Shown: positions 33,088-41,657, counted from the stretch's first letter. The stretch is 64,000 bases of DNA from UBA1351 sp963677885 (GCA_963677885.1 OY782500.1:5146001-5210000); one strand, 5' to 3'. Notes: generated from the sequence alone by a model not told the origin. Made by a program: numbers and translations.

Positions 33088-34236
33088 ATGGCTGATAAAA
33101 GAGATTTTTATGAGGTTCTGGGTGTAGGTAAAGACGCTACAGACACAGACATTAAAAAAGCATATAGAAAACTGGCAAAACAATATCATCCGGATACCAA
33201 CCCAAATAATGATGAAGCAGCGCATAAGTTTAGAGAAGCAACTGAAGCATATGAAGTATTAAGTGACGGAGACAAACGTCGCCAATATGACCAGTTCGGA
33301 CATGCTGCATTTGGTCAGGGAGGTCCTGGTGCCGGCGGTTTCGGTGGTGGTATGGACTTCGATATGGGTGATATCTTTGGAGATATGTTTGGTGACTTCT
33401 TCGGCGGTGGCGGAAGAAGAGGCCGTACCAATAATGGCCCCCAAAAGGGAGCTTCCCTAAGGGCTTCCATGGAGCTTCAATTTGAAGAAGCAGTTTTTGG
33501 AACAGATAAGGATATTAATATTACAGTAAGTGATGAGTGTGAAACCTGTCACGGTTCTGGCGCAGCTCCGGGAACTCATCCAGAAACCTGTAGCCACTGT
33601 GGTGGCTCCGGTCAGGTGAGATATAACCAACAGACTATTCTTGGAACTGTACAAAGTGTTAGAACCTGTCCACATTGTGAAGGTTCCGGCAAAGAAATCA
33701 AGTCCAAATGTTCAACCTGTTCAGGTTCCGGTTATGTGAAGAAACGCAAGAAAATCAGCGTTAACATTCCAGCCGGCATCGACCACGGTCAAACCATACG
33801 CCTTAAGGGTAAAGGTGAACCTGGAAGAAACGGTGGACCTAGAGGAGATATTCTTCTTACGATTTATGTGAAAGACCATAAGGACTTCATTCGTGAAGGT
33901 ACAGATATTTACTATCGTATGAAGATTTCCATGGCTCAGGCGGCCCTTGGTACAGAACTGGAAGTTCCTACTTTGGATGGAAATGTTAAATATTCTATTG
34001 AACCTGGAACTCAAACAGGTACCAGATTCAGGCTAAGAGGTAAGGGGGTTCCCTACATCAATCATGGTAAAGCCAGAGGCGATCAGTATGTTGATGTTAT
34101 CGTTGAAACTCCTAAGAATTTGACCAACCGTCAAAAAGAACTCTTCCTTGAGTTGGCTGAATCTTTTGGTGATGATGTATCCAGTATCAAGAAAAAAAAG
34201 GGCATATTCGATAAGATGAAAGATGCTTTTGAATAA
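33088..34236 (+). CDS. dnaJ: Co-chaperone DnaJ (Hsp40)
   Basis: 382 residues. J domain (KRDFYEVLGVGKDATDTDIK; HPD at YHPDTN), glycine/phenylalanine-rich linker (GGPGAGGFGGGMDFDMGD), four zinc repeats CETCHGSG, CSHCGGSG, CPHCEGSG and CSTCSGSG, and the C-terminal substrate domains. It is a type I DnaJ that stimulates DnaK ATPase. Two ATG codons stand side by side at 33085 and 33088; I use the second because MADKRDFYEVLG is the normal N-terminus, but the first is equally spaced from GGCGGTG. Confidence 0.97.
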   Translation: MADKRDFYEVLGVGKDATDTDIKKAYRKLAKQYHPDTNPNNDEAAHKFREATEAYEVLSDGDKRRQYDQFGHAAFGQGGPGAGGFGGGMDFDMGDIFGDMFGDFFGGGGRRGRTNNGPQKGASLRASMELQFEEAVFGTDKDINITVSDECETCHGSGAAPGTHPETCSHCGGSGQVRYNQQTILGTVQSVRTCPHCEGSGKEIKSKCSTCSGSGYVKKRKKISVNIPAGIDHGQTIRLKGKGEPGRNGGPRGDILLTIYVKDHKDFIREGTDIYYRMKISMAQAALGTELEVPTLDGNVKYSIEPGTQTGTRFRLRGKGVPYINHGKARGDQYVDVIVETPKNLTNRQKELFLELAESFGDDVSSIKKKKGIFDKMKDAFE

Positions 34237-34261
34237 ATAAGTCAACATAGAGATAGATCAT

Positions 34262-34286
34262 AAAGGCGCATGTATATGCGTCTTTT
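34262..34286 (+). terminator. Terminator after dnaJ
   Basis: AAAGGCGCAT (34262-34271) pairs with ATGCGTCTTT (34276-34285, one wobble) around GTAT, followed by TT. Confidence 0.75.
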
Positions 34287-34343
34287 GATGCTTTCATATT
34301 TTCTGAACTTTAAAAGGGTTCCTACAAAGAAAAAGAGGTTAAA

Positions 34344-35279
34344 ATGGATTACAAAGTTTATGATTTAAGTGTTGCAAGACAAGGGGCTGACCTGGTATGT
34401 GCCAATCTTTATGACTTCCCTATACAAGGAGTCGAAATTGTTGACCCCTTTATCACGGATGAAGAAAAAGCGGCTATGTTTGTGGATGATATGGCCATCG
34501 ATAATATTGAAAACTCAGAAGTGACGGTTCGTTTTTACCTATCTTATGAAGATGACATAGAAACAATATTTGGCGAAATTATGCTTATGCTTAAGAACCT
34601 TAGCCAATCCATGACTCTGGGCAGCCTTGAGGTGACGACAGATGAATCTAAAGATGAAGACTGGGCCCACAATTGGAAGAAGTTTTATGAGCCTTTTATG
34701 ATTGGCCATAGAATTTTGGTCCGTCCTGTATGGGAAGAGACTACATCCATTGGGGATATTATACCGGAAATCATTATAGATATTGACCCTGGAATGGCCT
34801 TTGGATCAGGGACCCATGAGACTACTTTCATGTGTGTATCCGCATTGGACAAATACCTGACCGGTGGCGAAGTTTTGGTAGATGTCGGTTGTGGCAGTGG
34901 TATCCTTGGCATTGCCGGTGCAAAACTAGGCATAGACAAGGGGATTCTTATTGACCTGGACCAGAGTGCCTGTGCTATTGCAAGAGAGAATGTTGCAACC
35001 AATCAAGTCAGCGATAAACTGGAAGTGGTTCACGGTAATCTGGTGGATTACATAGAGGAAAAAGTTGATGTAGTGGTTGCCAACATTTTTGCAGAGGTTA
35101 TAGTTGGTGTGACACCGGATGTATCTGAAATTGTTAAGAAGGATGGTCTATTCATTACTTCGGGAATCATTGTAGAAAAAGAGGACATGGTCAAAGAAGC
35201 TTTAAGCGCCAATGGTTTTCAGGTCCTTGAGGTCTTAAAAAAAGGTGGCTGGGTAGCTATAGTTTCAAGGAAATCCTAA
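34344..35279 (+). CDS. prmA: Ribosomal protein L11 methyltransferase
   Basis: 311 residues. The N-terminal domain binds L11 and the C-terminal part is a SAM methyltransferase: DIDPGMAFGSGTHETT is the PrmA signature, LVDVGCGSGILGIAGAKLG the SAM motif I, and VVANIFAEVI the N-P-P-Y-like motif IV variant (NIFA). It trimethylates L11 lysines. The position after dnaJ is conserved in Firmicutes. The ATG at 34344 is preceded by AAAGAGGTTAAA. rsmE follows after 14 bases. Confidence 0.95.
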   Translation: MDYKVYDLSVARQGADLVCANLYDFPIQGVEIVDPFITDEEKAAMFVDDMAIDNIENSEVTVRFYLSYEDDIETIFGEIMLMLKNLSQSMTLGSLEVTTDESKDEDWAHNWKKFYEPFMIGHRILVRPVWEETTSIGDIIPEIIIDIDPGMAFGSGTHETTFMCVSALDKYLTGGEVLVDVGCGSGILGIAGAKLGIDKGILIDLDQSACAIARENVATNQVSDKLEVVHGNLVDYIEEKVDVVVANIFAEVIVGVTPDVSEIVKKDGLFITSGIIVEKEDMVKEALSANGFQVLEVLKKGGWVAIVSRKS

Positions 35280-35293
35280 GAGTGAGGTAAGTC

Positions 35294-36034
35294 ATGTATC
35301 AATTTTTTGTTGAACCAAACCAGGTGATTGGTGAGGAAGTCTTTATTACAGGAGCTGACGTCAACCACATAAAGAATGTCCTTCGTTTTGATCAGGGGGA
35401 CAGTTTAAGTGTTTGTGATAATTCAGGGAAGCTATATGATTGTACTATTGCTTCATTGACGAATGAAGAAATTCGTTGTAAAATACAGTCAGTAGAAGAT
35501 TCAAAATCCGAATTACCGGTAAAGATTACCTTGTTTCAGGGAGCTCCCAAGTCAGATAAGCTGGAATTGATTGTCCAAAAATGCGTAGAACTTGGGGTCT
35601 ATGACATCGTGCCCGTTTCTATGAAACGTACTATTGTTAAATATGATGCCAAGAAACTCCAGAAGAAAATATCAAGATGGCAACAGATTTCTGAATCTGC
35701 AGCCAAACAGTCGAAAAGGGCCATTATTCCTGAGTTAAAGTCTATGATTTCATTTAAGGAAATGATGACTAAGCTGGATACTTATGACTTGATAATTCTT
35801 CCCTATGAAAATGCTGCCGGTATGGAAGGAACAAGAGAAATATTCAGTACAATCGAAGCAGGGATGAAGGTGGCTGTCATCATTGGACCTGAAGGTGGAA
35901 TAGATGATGAAGAACTTGCCTCTATAGAGAGTGCAGGTGGTAAGGCGATTACCCTTGGAAACAGAATACTGAGAACTGAAACAGCAGGCATGACTTGTCT
36001 TGCCATGATCAGCTATCAGATCGAGGAGGCATAA
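35294..36034 (+). CDS. rsmE: 16S rRNA m3U1498 methyltransferase RsmE
   Basis: 246 residues with an N-terminal PUA-like domain (GADVNHIKNVLRFDQGD, the typical HxxxVLR motif) and a SPOUT knot methyltransferase C-terminus (IGPEGGIDDEEL, then LGNRILRTETAGMTCLAMIS). It methylates U1498 of 16S rRNA. Preceded by GTGAGGTAAGTC; the next gene starts one base after its stop, so it is co-transcribed with the CheY-like gene. Confidence 0.95.
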   Translation: MYQFFVEPNQVIGEEVFITGADVNHIKNVLRFDQGDSLSVCDNSGKLYDCTIASLTNEEIRCKIQSVEDSKSELPVKITLFQGAPKSDKLELIVQKCVELGVYDIVPVSMKRTIVKYDAKKLQKKISRWQQISESAAKQSKRAIIPELKSMISFKEMMTKLDTYDLIILPYENAAGMEGTREIFSTIEAGMKVAVIIGPEGGIDDEELASIESAGGKAITLGNRILRTETAGMTCLAMISYQIEEA

Positions 36035-36035
36035 T

Positions 36036-36398
36036 ATGGCAGTAAGTGTACTAGTAGTAGATGATGCAGTTTTTATGAGAACTGTATTAAAGAAAATGTT
36101 GGTTGAAGAAGGATATGACGTCGTAGGTGAAGCCTCCAATGGAGTTGAAGCTATTTCAAGAGCCAAGGAGTTGTTACCTGATGTGGTTACCCTTGATATT
36201 ACCATGCCGGAGATGGATGGAGTCACAGCCCTTCCTGAGATCATTAAAGCAAGCCCTAACAGCAAGGTTATTATGTGTTCTGCAATGGGTCAGCAACCCA
36301 TGGTTGTTGAAGCAATCAAGAACGGAGCCAAGGACTTTATTGTTAAACCATTTCAAAAGGCAAGAGTGCTCCAAGCCATTGAGAATGTACTTGGCTAA
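36036..36398 (+). CDS. Single-domain response regulator, CheY-like
   Basis: 120 residues, receiver domain only. Acidic pocket from VLVVDDAVFMR (D9-D10), phospho-acceptor Asp in LDITMPEMDG (about residue 54), Ser/Thr switch in MCSAMGQQ, and Lys in KDFIVKPF. Spo0A/CheY-type single receivers transmit phosphate to a partner by binding. It is translationally linked to rsmE with GAGGAGGCATAAT as ribosome binding site. A terminator follows. No cognate kinase is adjacent, so the partner is unknown; chemotaxis is one possibility. Confidence 0.88.
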   Translation: MAVSVLVVDDAVFMRTVLKKMLVEEGYDVVGEASNGVEAISRAKELLPDVVTLDITMPEMDGVTALPEIIKASPNSKVIMCSAMGQQPMVVEAIKNGAKDFIVKPFQKARVLQAIENVLG

Positions 36399-36428
36399 TA
36401 ACCAACTAAACATATGAATACAAAAATC

Positions 36429-36460
36429 AAAATGTAGGTGGTTATCTGCCTGCATTTTTT
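36429..36460 (+). terminator. Terminator after the CheY-like gene
   Basis: AAAATGTAGG (36429-36438) pairs with CCTGCATTTT (36449-36458, one wobble), followed by TT and part of a T-run. Confidence 0.8.
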
Positions 36461-36478
36461 GCGCGAAAGCAGGAGGAG

Positions 36479-36584
36479 AGTAAAAAGGGAAGTATATGAA
36501 ATGGGGTGCTTGCACACCAGGGCATATAATTGCCTTTTTACTCGACGACGCTCGCGACAGGTAGGGTCGCGGACTGTGGCAGTC
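36479..36584. other. Three consecutive hairpins upstream of the cysteine desulfurase gene
   Basis: Hairpin 1: 36479-36498 pairs with 36523-36542 over 20 positions with two mismatches, and its loop contains GTGC-TT-GCAC (36506-36515). Hairpin 2: CGCGAC (36553-36558) with GTCGCG (36566-36571). Hairpin 3: GACTG (36572-36576) with CAGTC (36580-36584). The region has no coding frame, is more GC-rich than its surroundings, and does not match a riboswitch I know. It could be a mobile palindrome, a small RNA or a leader for the next gene. Confidence 0.65.
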
Positions 36585-36607
36585 TATGGCTTGCAAGAGG
36601 TGAATAA

Positions 36608-37783
36608 ATGAACTTATATTTTGACAATGCAGCAACTACAAAAGTTTGCGACGAGGCCATAAGTGCTATGCACCAAATGGTCGATAGCCTTTATGGAAAC
36701 CCATCCAGCAAACATTTTGAAGGTCTGTATGTAGAAGAGAAAATTGAAAAAGCCAGAAAGTTTTTTGCCAAGGAAATTGGGTGTACAAAAGATGAACTGT
36801 ACTTTACATCCGGCGGAACAGAGGGGAACAACCTTGCTGTCTTCGGAACGGCCAAGGGCTACAAAAGGGATGGAGACCACGTTGTTGTGTCGCCAATTGA
36901 GCACCCTTCAGTAGGGACTGCTGTTGCTATGCTGGAAGAGGAAGGCTTTTCTGTAACCCAAGCCAAAGTGGATACATACGGCTTTGTTGATATAGATGAC
37001 TTGATTAATCAGATACAGGAGTCAACGGTTCTTGTATCAATTATGCAGGTTAACAATGAAATAGGTACGATTCAGGATATTATGACCATTGGCAGGCGGA
37101 TTAAGGAAAAGAATCCAAAAACACTTTTTCATGTTGACGGTGTTCAAGGATTTATGAAATTTCCTTTGCATGTGAAACAGGCCAAGGTGGACCTTTTCAC
37201 AGCATCCAGCCATAAAATAAAAGGACCCAAGGGCAGTGGTTTTCTATATGTGAAATCAGGCCTCAAGGTTAAGCCTTTGTTTTATGGTGGTTCCCAGCAG
37301 AAAGGGCTTAGACCTGGTACAGAAAATGTACCTGGCATCATAGGTTTTTATGAAGCTGGTATGAAGATGAAGAAGGATATCCAGAGCTCCTACAAAGCGG
37401 TCCTGGACTTAAAAACATATCTTCTTGATGGGATAAAACAAGCCTTGCCAAATTGGAAGGTAAACAGTCCCGAGTCACTAGGAATTTTTGAAGAGGAGAC
37501 TTCCAGTCCTTATATAGTCAGCCTTAGGACAGAAAGCCTAAAAGGCGAAGTCATGCTTCACGGTTTGGAAGACTATAAGATATGTGTATCTACCGGTTCA
37601 GCCTGTTCGTCCAAAAAACTAAATGTCAGTCATGTACTTAAATCACTGGGTCTTAGTGATGAAGAAAATGACAAAAGTATACGAATCAGTTTTTCACCTG
37701 ACCAGACCTGTGATGATGTAGATGAACTGATAAAAGCCTGTAAGGCGGTTGACCTTATGTTTGGCCGTTTTATTAAAAAGTAA
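36608..37783 (+). CDS. Cysteine desulfurase (NifS/IscS family)
   Basis: PLP enzyme that removes sulfur from cysteine as a persulfide. 391 residues. Motifs: YFDNAATTKV start, TSGGTEGNNLAVFG, SSHKIKGPKGSGFLYVK with the PLP lysine, GGSQQKGLRPGTENVPGI, and the mobile loop STGSACSSKK with the catalytic Cys. The adjacent thiI gene suggests it supplies sulfur for 4-thiouridine in tRNA and perhaps thiamine, as with the IscS/NifZ-ThiI pairs; this is inferred. RBS AGAGGTGAATAA. thiI starts 10 bases after its stop. Confidence 0.93.
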   Translation: MNLYFDNAATTKVCDEAISAMHQMVDSLYGNPSSKHFEGLYVEEKIEKARKFFAKEIGCTKDELYFTSGGTEGNNLAVFGTAKGYKRDGDHVVVSPIEHPSVGTAVAMLEEEGFSVTQAKVDTYGFVDIDDLINQIQESTVLVSIMQVNNEIGTIQDIMTIGRRIKEKNPKTLFHVDGVQGFMKFPLHVKQAKVDLFTASSHKIKGPKGSGFLYVKSGLKVKPLFYGGSQQKGLRPGTENVPGIIGFYEAGMKMKKDIQSSYKAVLDLKTYLLDGIKQALPNWKVNSPESLGIFEEETSSPYIVSLRTESLKGEVMLHGLEDYKICVSTGSACSSKKLNVSHVLKSLGLSDEENDKSIRISFSPDQTCDDVDELIKACKAVDLMFGRFIKK

Positions 37784-37793
37784 GGAGTTTCTA

Positions 37794-38978
37794 ATGAAAA
37801 GATCGTTTTTAATTAAGTATGGAGAGTTGGCCCTTAAGGGTAAAAATAGATATTTGTTCGAAAACAAATTAATGGACCAGATTAGATATAGGATAGATCC
37901 TATTGGTGACTTCAAAGTCCAAAAAGAGCAGGGACGTTTATTTGTTGAGCCGCTTGGTGATTTCGATGAAGAAGAAGTGCTTTGTGCCATCCAGGAAGTT
38001 TTTGGTATCATTTCGATCTGTCCTGTTGTTATGATAGAAACCAATGATTTTGAGGCAATCAAAGAAACGGTTGTTGCATTTATGAAAGAACAGTACGATG
38101 ACCTTAATTTTACCTTTAAGGTAGAGGCTAGAAGAGCAGATAAAAGGTATCCTATGAACTCAATGGAAATCTGTAGAGAAATCGGGGCTCATCTACTGGA
38201 TAATTTTGATACCTTAACAGTTGATGTGAGAAATCCTGATGAAAGGGTTTGGATTGAACTTCGTGACAGGACCTACATTTACTCTAAAATCGTAAAGGGC
38301 TTAGGTGGAATGCCTGTAGGTTCCAATGGTAGGGCCATGTTGCTTCTATCAGGTGGTATTGACAGTCCTGTAGCCGGTTACATGGTTGCCAAGCGTGGTG
38401 TGTCCATCGATGCCGTTTATTTCCATTCCCACCCTTACACCAGTGAAAGGGCTAAGCAGAAAGTTATCGATTTGGCTAAAATCATTTCTAGAAAAACAGG
38501 ACCAATCCGTCTCCACGTTGTGCCTTTTACAGAAATTCAACTGGCTATTTATGAGAAATGTCCACATGATCAGTTGACGATTATTATGCGCCGGATCATG
38601 ATGCAGATTGCAGAAGCCCATGCCCATACCGTAAAAGCCTTGGCTTTGGTTACTGGTGAGGCTATTGGCCAGGTTGCCAGTCAAACCATCCAAAGTCTTG
38701 CAGCAACTAACGATGTGTGTACCATGCCTGTATTCAGACCCCTTATCGGTTTTGATAAGCAGGAGATAGTGGATATTAGCGAAGAAATCGGTGCCTATGA
38801 GACGTCGATTCTTCCTTATGAAGACTGTTGTACTGTTTTTGTTGCCAAGCATCCGGTGACAAAACCTAATCTAAAATCAATCAGAAAATCAGAGAAACAC
38901 TTGACGGATATTGATGAAATGATTGAAAGAGCCATTCATGATACTGAAGTAATCAAAATAAAACCTTCCAGAGACTAG
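37794..38978 (+). CDS. thiI: tRNA 4-thiouridine synthase ThiI
   Basis: 394 residues. N-terminal ferredoxin-like/THUMP domain (FLIKYGELALKGKNRYLFEN; TFKVEARRADKRYPMNSMEI), then the PP-loop ATP pyrophosphatase (LLLSGGIDSPVAGYMVAKRG). There is no C-terminal rhodanese domain, as usual in Firmicutes where the partner desulfurase delivers sulfur directly. Start ATG at 37794 with TAAGGAGTTTCTA; the longer frame from 37749 overlaps the preceding gene. The stop codon lies inside a hairpin (38962-38990). Confidence 0.94.
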   Translation: MKRSFLIKYGELALKGKNRYLFENKLMDQIRYRIDPIGDFKVQKEQGRLFVEPLGDFDEEEVLCAIQEVFGIISICPVVMIETNDFEAIKETVVAFMKEQYDDLNFTFKVEARRADKRYPMNSMEICREIGAHLLDNFDTLTVDVRNPDERVWIELRDRTYIYSKIVKGLGGMPVGSNGRAMLLLSGGIDSPVAGYMVAKRGVSIDAVYFHSHPYTSERAKQKVIDLAKIISRKTGPIRLHVVPFTEIQLAIYEKCPHDQLTIIMRRIMMQIAEAHAHTVKALALVTGEAIGQVASQTIQSLAATNDVCTMPVFRPLIGFDKQEIVDISEEIGAYETSILPYEDCCTVFVAKHPVTKPNLKSIRKSEKHLTDIDEMIERAIHDTEVIKIKPSRD

Positions 38979-38990
38979 TCTTGGAAGGTT
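38962..38990 (+). terminator. Hairpin spanning the thiI stop codon
   Basis: AACCTTCCA (38962-38970) pairs with TGGAAGGTT (38982-38990), with an inner AGAC-TA-GTCT helix that contains the TAG stop. No T-run follows. It may slow ribosomes at the stop or stabilise the 3' end. Confidence 0.5.
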
Positions 38991-39048
38991 AGTGGAACCC
39001 AATATGTGTTTTAATCATGATATTTGGATCTAATCATAAAAAAGAGTA

Positions 39049-39086
39049 TTAAAAAATCCACTACCTAAGTGGTGGATTTTCTTCTA
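39049..39086. terminator. Bidirectional terminator between thiI and the HPr-like gene
   Basis: AAAATCCAC pairs with GTGGATTTT around a TACCTAAGTG region, flanked by A-runs on one side and T-runs on the other. It serves the convergent thiI (+) and HPr-like (-) genes. Confidence 0.8.
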
Positions 39087-39317
39087 TTCCTGTACAAATG
39101 TGTCTAAAGCACTTTTAACTTCATCAACAATGGCATCGTCATGAATGTTTAGCTCAATAGGCTTGCTTAAATCTAATGAAAAAATACCCATGATAGATTT
39201 AGCGTCAATTACATATCTTCCAGATACCAAATCAAAATCGGAATTGTACTTACTAACTAGATTTACGAAAGTCTTAACCTTATCGATTGAGTTAAGTGTC
39301 ACTTGCAAAGTAGTCAT
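39084..39317 (-). CDS. HPr-like protein lacking the phosphorylated histidine
   Basis: 77 residues with the HPr fold pattern: FVNLVSKYNSDFDLVSGRYVIDAKSIMGIFSLD matches HPr from the second helix onward (SK-SIMG-S region; Ser46-equivalent in KSIMG). But the active-site segment, normally GLHARPA, reads IDKVKTF, with no His at position 15. So it cannot be a PTS phosphocarrier. A regulatory or adaptor role (like other degenerate HPr proteins) is inferred. Start ATG at 39317-39315 with CAAAGGAGGTAACCAG; longer frame to 39383 rejected. It has its own promoter. Confidence 0.85.
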   Translation of the reverse strand: MTTLQVTLNSIDKVKTFVNLVSKYNSDFDLVSGRYVIDAKSIMGIFSLDLSKPIELNIHDDAIVDEVKSALDTFVQE

Positions 39318-39355
39318 CTGGTTACCTCCTTTGTTAGTATTTCTTATACAACATA

Positions 39356-39383
39356 ATCTTATCACAGAAACAAGTAATGTCAA
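39356..39383 (-). promoter_or_regulatory. Promoter of the HPr-like gene
   Basis: On the - strand, TTGACA (39383-39378) and TAAGAT (39361-39356) with a 16-base spacer, 38 bases before the start codon. Confidence 0.7.
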
Positions 39384-39437
39384 GTTACATTTTTATGTCA
39401 GAAGTTTTAACTAAATGTTATCGAAAGTAGGAAATGA

Positions 39438-40748
39438 ATGAAAACCGTAGCCTTTCACACTTTAGGTTGTAAAGTGAATCAATATGAAACAGAAGCCATA
39501 ACAGAGCAGTTTTTAGCAGCTGGCTATGAAGTAAAAGCCTTTGAGGAAAAGGCTGATATATATATTATCAACACGTGTACCGTTACCAATATAGCGGATA
39601 AGAAGTCAAGAAAAATGCTGGCCAGAGCCAAGAACCTTAATGATCAAGCGCTAGTAGTAGCGGTAGGATGTTATGTTCAAGTGGCTCATGAAAAATTGGA
39701 AGAAGTTCCTTATGTAGATATCTTGATCGGAAATACCCATAAAAACGAAGTGGTTTCGATTGTTGAAAAATTCATTATAGACCATAAAAAAATGGATCTT
39801 ATTGAAGATGTTCATCACGATGTGGTCTATGAAGAACTGCAGATTGAACGTCAGGAGAATAAGACCAGGTCAACGATTAAGATACAGGATGGTTGTAACC
39901 AATACTGTTCCTACTGTATTATTCCTTATACCAGGGGTCAGATAAGGTCCAGAAAACCTGAGTCGGTAATTCGTGAAGTGAAAGATTTAGCAGACGCAGG
40001 TTATAAGGAAATCATCTTAACTGGTATTCATCTGGGGTCATATGGTCTTGACCTGGAAAATGCTGAGTTGATTGAACTCATTGAAGAACTGGACAAAATT
40101 CCTGGAATTGAACGTATACGCCTGGGATCTTTAGAACCTAATTTTATAACTGAGGAATTACTGGTCCGTTTAAAGGCCTGTAAGAGCCTCTGTGACCACT
40201 TTCATTTATCGATGCAAAGTGGTTCAGACTCTGTTCTTGAAAGGATGAAACGCCGATATAGGACGTCAGAATACATGGATAAGGTCAAGCTCTTAAGGAC
40301 TTTTTATGAAGATCCGGCTATTACGACGGATGTAATTGTTGGGTTTCCTATGGAAACGGATGAAGAGGAAGCTGAAACTCTTGAATTTGTAGAGAAAGTC
40401 GGTTTTTCGGATCTGCATGTATTTAAGTATTCCATTAGAGAGGGTACCAGTGCGGCCAGAATGAAACCTCAAGTGGATGGCAGAACGAAACAAGCCAGAT
40501 CTCAAAAACTGATTGCCTTAGGTGAAGAATCCAAGAAAAACTATTTGACTAAATATCTAGATAAGCCCCTGACGATTATTCTTGAAGATAAGGTTGAAGT
40601 TGATAATCAAGAGTATCTGGCAGGTTACACCTCCAATTATATCAAGGTCTATCTTCCTTCTGACAAGGTGGAAACAAGTCGTTCAGGCCAAAGGATTACA
40701 GTTAGAGGTTCCTGTCTTTTTGCAGATGGAATACTGGCAGACTTGTAA
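39438..40748 (+). CDS. mtaB: tRNA t6A37 methylthiotransferase MtaB
   Basis: 436 residues. N-terminal UPF0004 domain with three cluster cysteines (HTLGCKVNQYE, INTCTVTN, VGCYVQ), radical SAM domain with CNQYCSYC and YTRGQIRSR, and a C-terminal TRAM domain. The HTLGCKVNQYE start is characteristic of MtaB rather than MiaB or RimO. It adds a methylthio group to t6A at position 37 of ANN-decoding tRNAs. The ATG is preceded by AGTAGGAAATGA. Divergent from the HPr-like gene. Confidence 0.95.
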   Translation: MKTVAFHTLGCKVNQYETEAITEQFLAAGYEVKAFEEKADIYIINTCTVTNIADKKSRKMLARAKNLNDQALVVAVGCYVQVAHEKLEEVPYVDILIGNTHKNEVVSIVEKFIIDHKKMDLIEDVHHDVVYEELQIERQENKTRSTIKIQDGCNQYCSYCIIPYTRGQIRSRKPESVIREVKDLADAGYKEIILTGIHLGSYGLDLENAELIELIEELDKIPGIERIRLGSLEPNFITEELLVRLKACKSLCDHFHLSMQSGSDSVLERMKRRYRTSEYMDKVKLLRTFYEDPAITTDVIVGFPMETDEEEAETLEFVEKVGFSDLHVFKYSIREGTSAARMKPQVDGRTKQARSQKLIALGEESKKNYLTKYLDKPLTIILEDKVEVDNQEYLAGYTSNYIKVYLPSDKVETSRSGQRITVRGSCLFADGILADL

Positions 40749-40904
40749 AGATTACAGTTTTATTAAAATCATCTTTTGCCATTGCTTTTTCTTTTGGCTT
40801 GGGTTAAGATTGACTTAACTAAGATATTGCATAAAGGCGATGTCACAATTATATAGTTAAGATAGAGATTTTCTAATAAGCGTTGAAAGAAATGGAGTGA
40901 CGAT

Positions 40905-41162
40905 ATGGGGCTAGGTAATACTCAATTTTTTAAAAAGCCTGGGAAAGAACCTGAAAGTGAAGTGAATAAAGTCCTTAAGGTTGTTTACGAAGCCCTTAAT
41001 GAAAAGGGTTATAATCCGATTTATCAAATCGTTGGCTATATTTTATCCGGTGATCCGACCTATATCACTGGTCATAATAACGCGAGAACATTGATTAGTC
41101 AGCTGGAACGTGATGAATTACTGGAAGAATTGGTAAAGAATTACATAGATCATAATATGTGA
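40905..41162 (+). CDS. IreB-family regulatory phosphoprotein
   Basis: 85 residues, the whole of the DUF965/IreB family: an N-terminal segment with the phosphorylatable Thr (MGLGNTQFFKKP) and the conserved core EALNEKGYNPIYQIVGYILS plus DPTYITGHNNARTLI. In Enterococcus IreB is phosphorylated by the kinase IreK and tunes cell-wall stress and cephalosporin resistance. The ireB-ruvX-DUF1292 order is conserved in Firmicutes. RBS ATGGAGTGACGAT. A terminator-like hairpin at 41168-41191 follows, so ruvX may depend on read-through. Confidence 0.93.
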   Translation: MGLGNTQFFKKPGKEPESEVNKVLKVVYEALNEKGYNPIYQIVGYILSGDPTYITGHNNARTLISQLERDELLEELVKNYIDHNM

Positions 41163-41167
41163 GACTG

Positions 41168-41192
41168 AAAGACACACGGCTGTGTGTCTTTG
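41168..41192 (+). terminator. Hairpin between ireB-like gene and ruvX
   Basis: AAAGACACAC (41168-41177) pairs perfectly with GTGTGTCTTT (41182-41191) around GGCT. Only a short T-run lies within the stem, so termination may be partial. Confidence 0.65.
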
Positions 41193-41234
41193 CGACTGTT
41201 TAGGTATCTCTAATAAAGTTTAGATGAGGTGGAT

Positions 41235-41657
41235 ATGCGAGTTTTAGGATTGGATTACGGAACGAAAACCATAGGGGTAGCGGTCAGCGATCCTTTGGGT
41301 TGGACGGCTCAAGGGGTGGAAACCATTACCAGAACAGACCCCAGAAATCTTATTGACTCTATGAAGAGGATTGAAGCCATCATCAAAGACTACGAAGTGG
41401 AAACCATTATTGTGGGTATGCCTCTTAATATGAACAATACTGAAGGTGATCGGGTAACCGGAACCAAATACTTCATGAATAAACTGGAGAAGACTTTTGA
41501 ACTGCCTGTTATTGGTGTTGACGAACGTCTGTCAACCGTATCTGCGGAACGTATCCTTATGGAAGGCAATGTCAGAAGAGAGAACAGGAAAGACCATATT
41601 GATAAGATAGCTGCATCCATTATTTTACAGACATACTTAGACACCATTAGAAACTAA
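41235..41657 (+). CDS. ruvX: RuvX/YqgF family Holliday junction resolvase-like nuclease
   Basis: 140 residues. RNase H fold signatures: VLGLDYGTKTIGVAVSDPLG at the start, VGMPLNMNNTEGDRV in the middle, and VDERLSTVSAERIL with catalytic acids; a C-terminal DHIDKIAASIILQ. YqgF is thought to process pre-16S rRNA 5' ends; a recombination role is also proposed. The ATG at 41235 follows GATGAGGTGGAT; a GTG two codons earlier is possible. DUF1292 gene follows. Confidence 0.92.
   Translation: MRVLGLDYGTKTIGVAVSDPLGWTAQGVETITRTDPRNLIDSMKRIEAIIKDYEVETIIVGMPLNMNNTEGDRVTGTKYFMNKLEKTFELPVIGVDERLSTVSAERILMEGNVRRENRKDHIDKIAASIILQTYLDTIRN

Noticed and set aside
38349..38852. 167-codon frame on the - strand inside thiI
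   Set aside because: It overlaps the conserved ThiI PP-loop domain and has no start signal or family.
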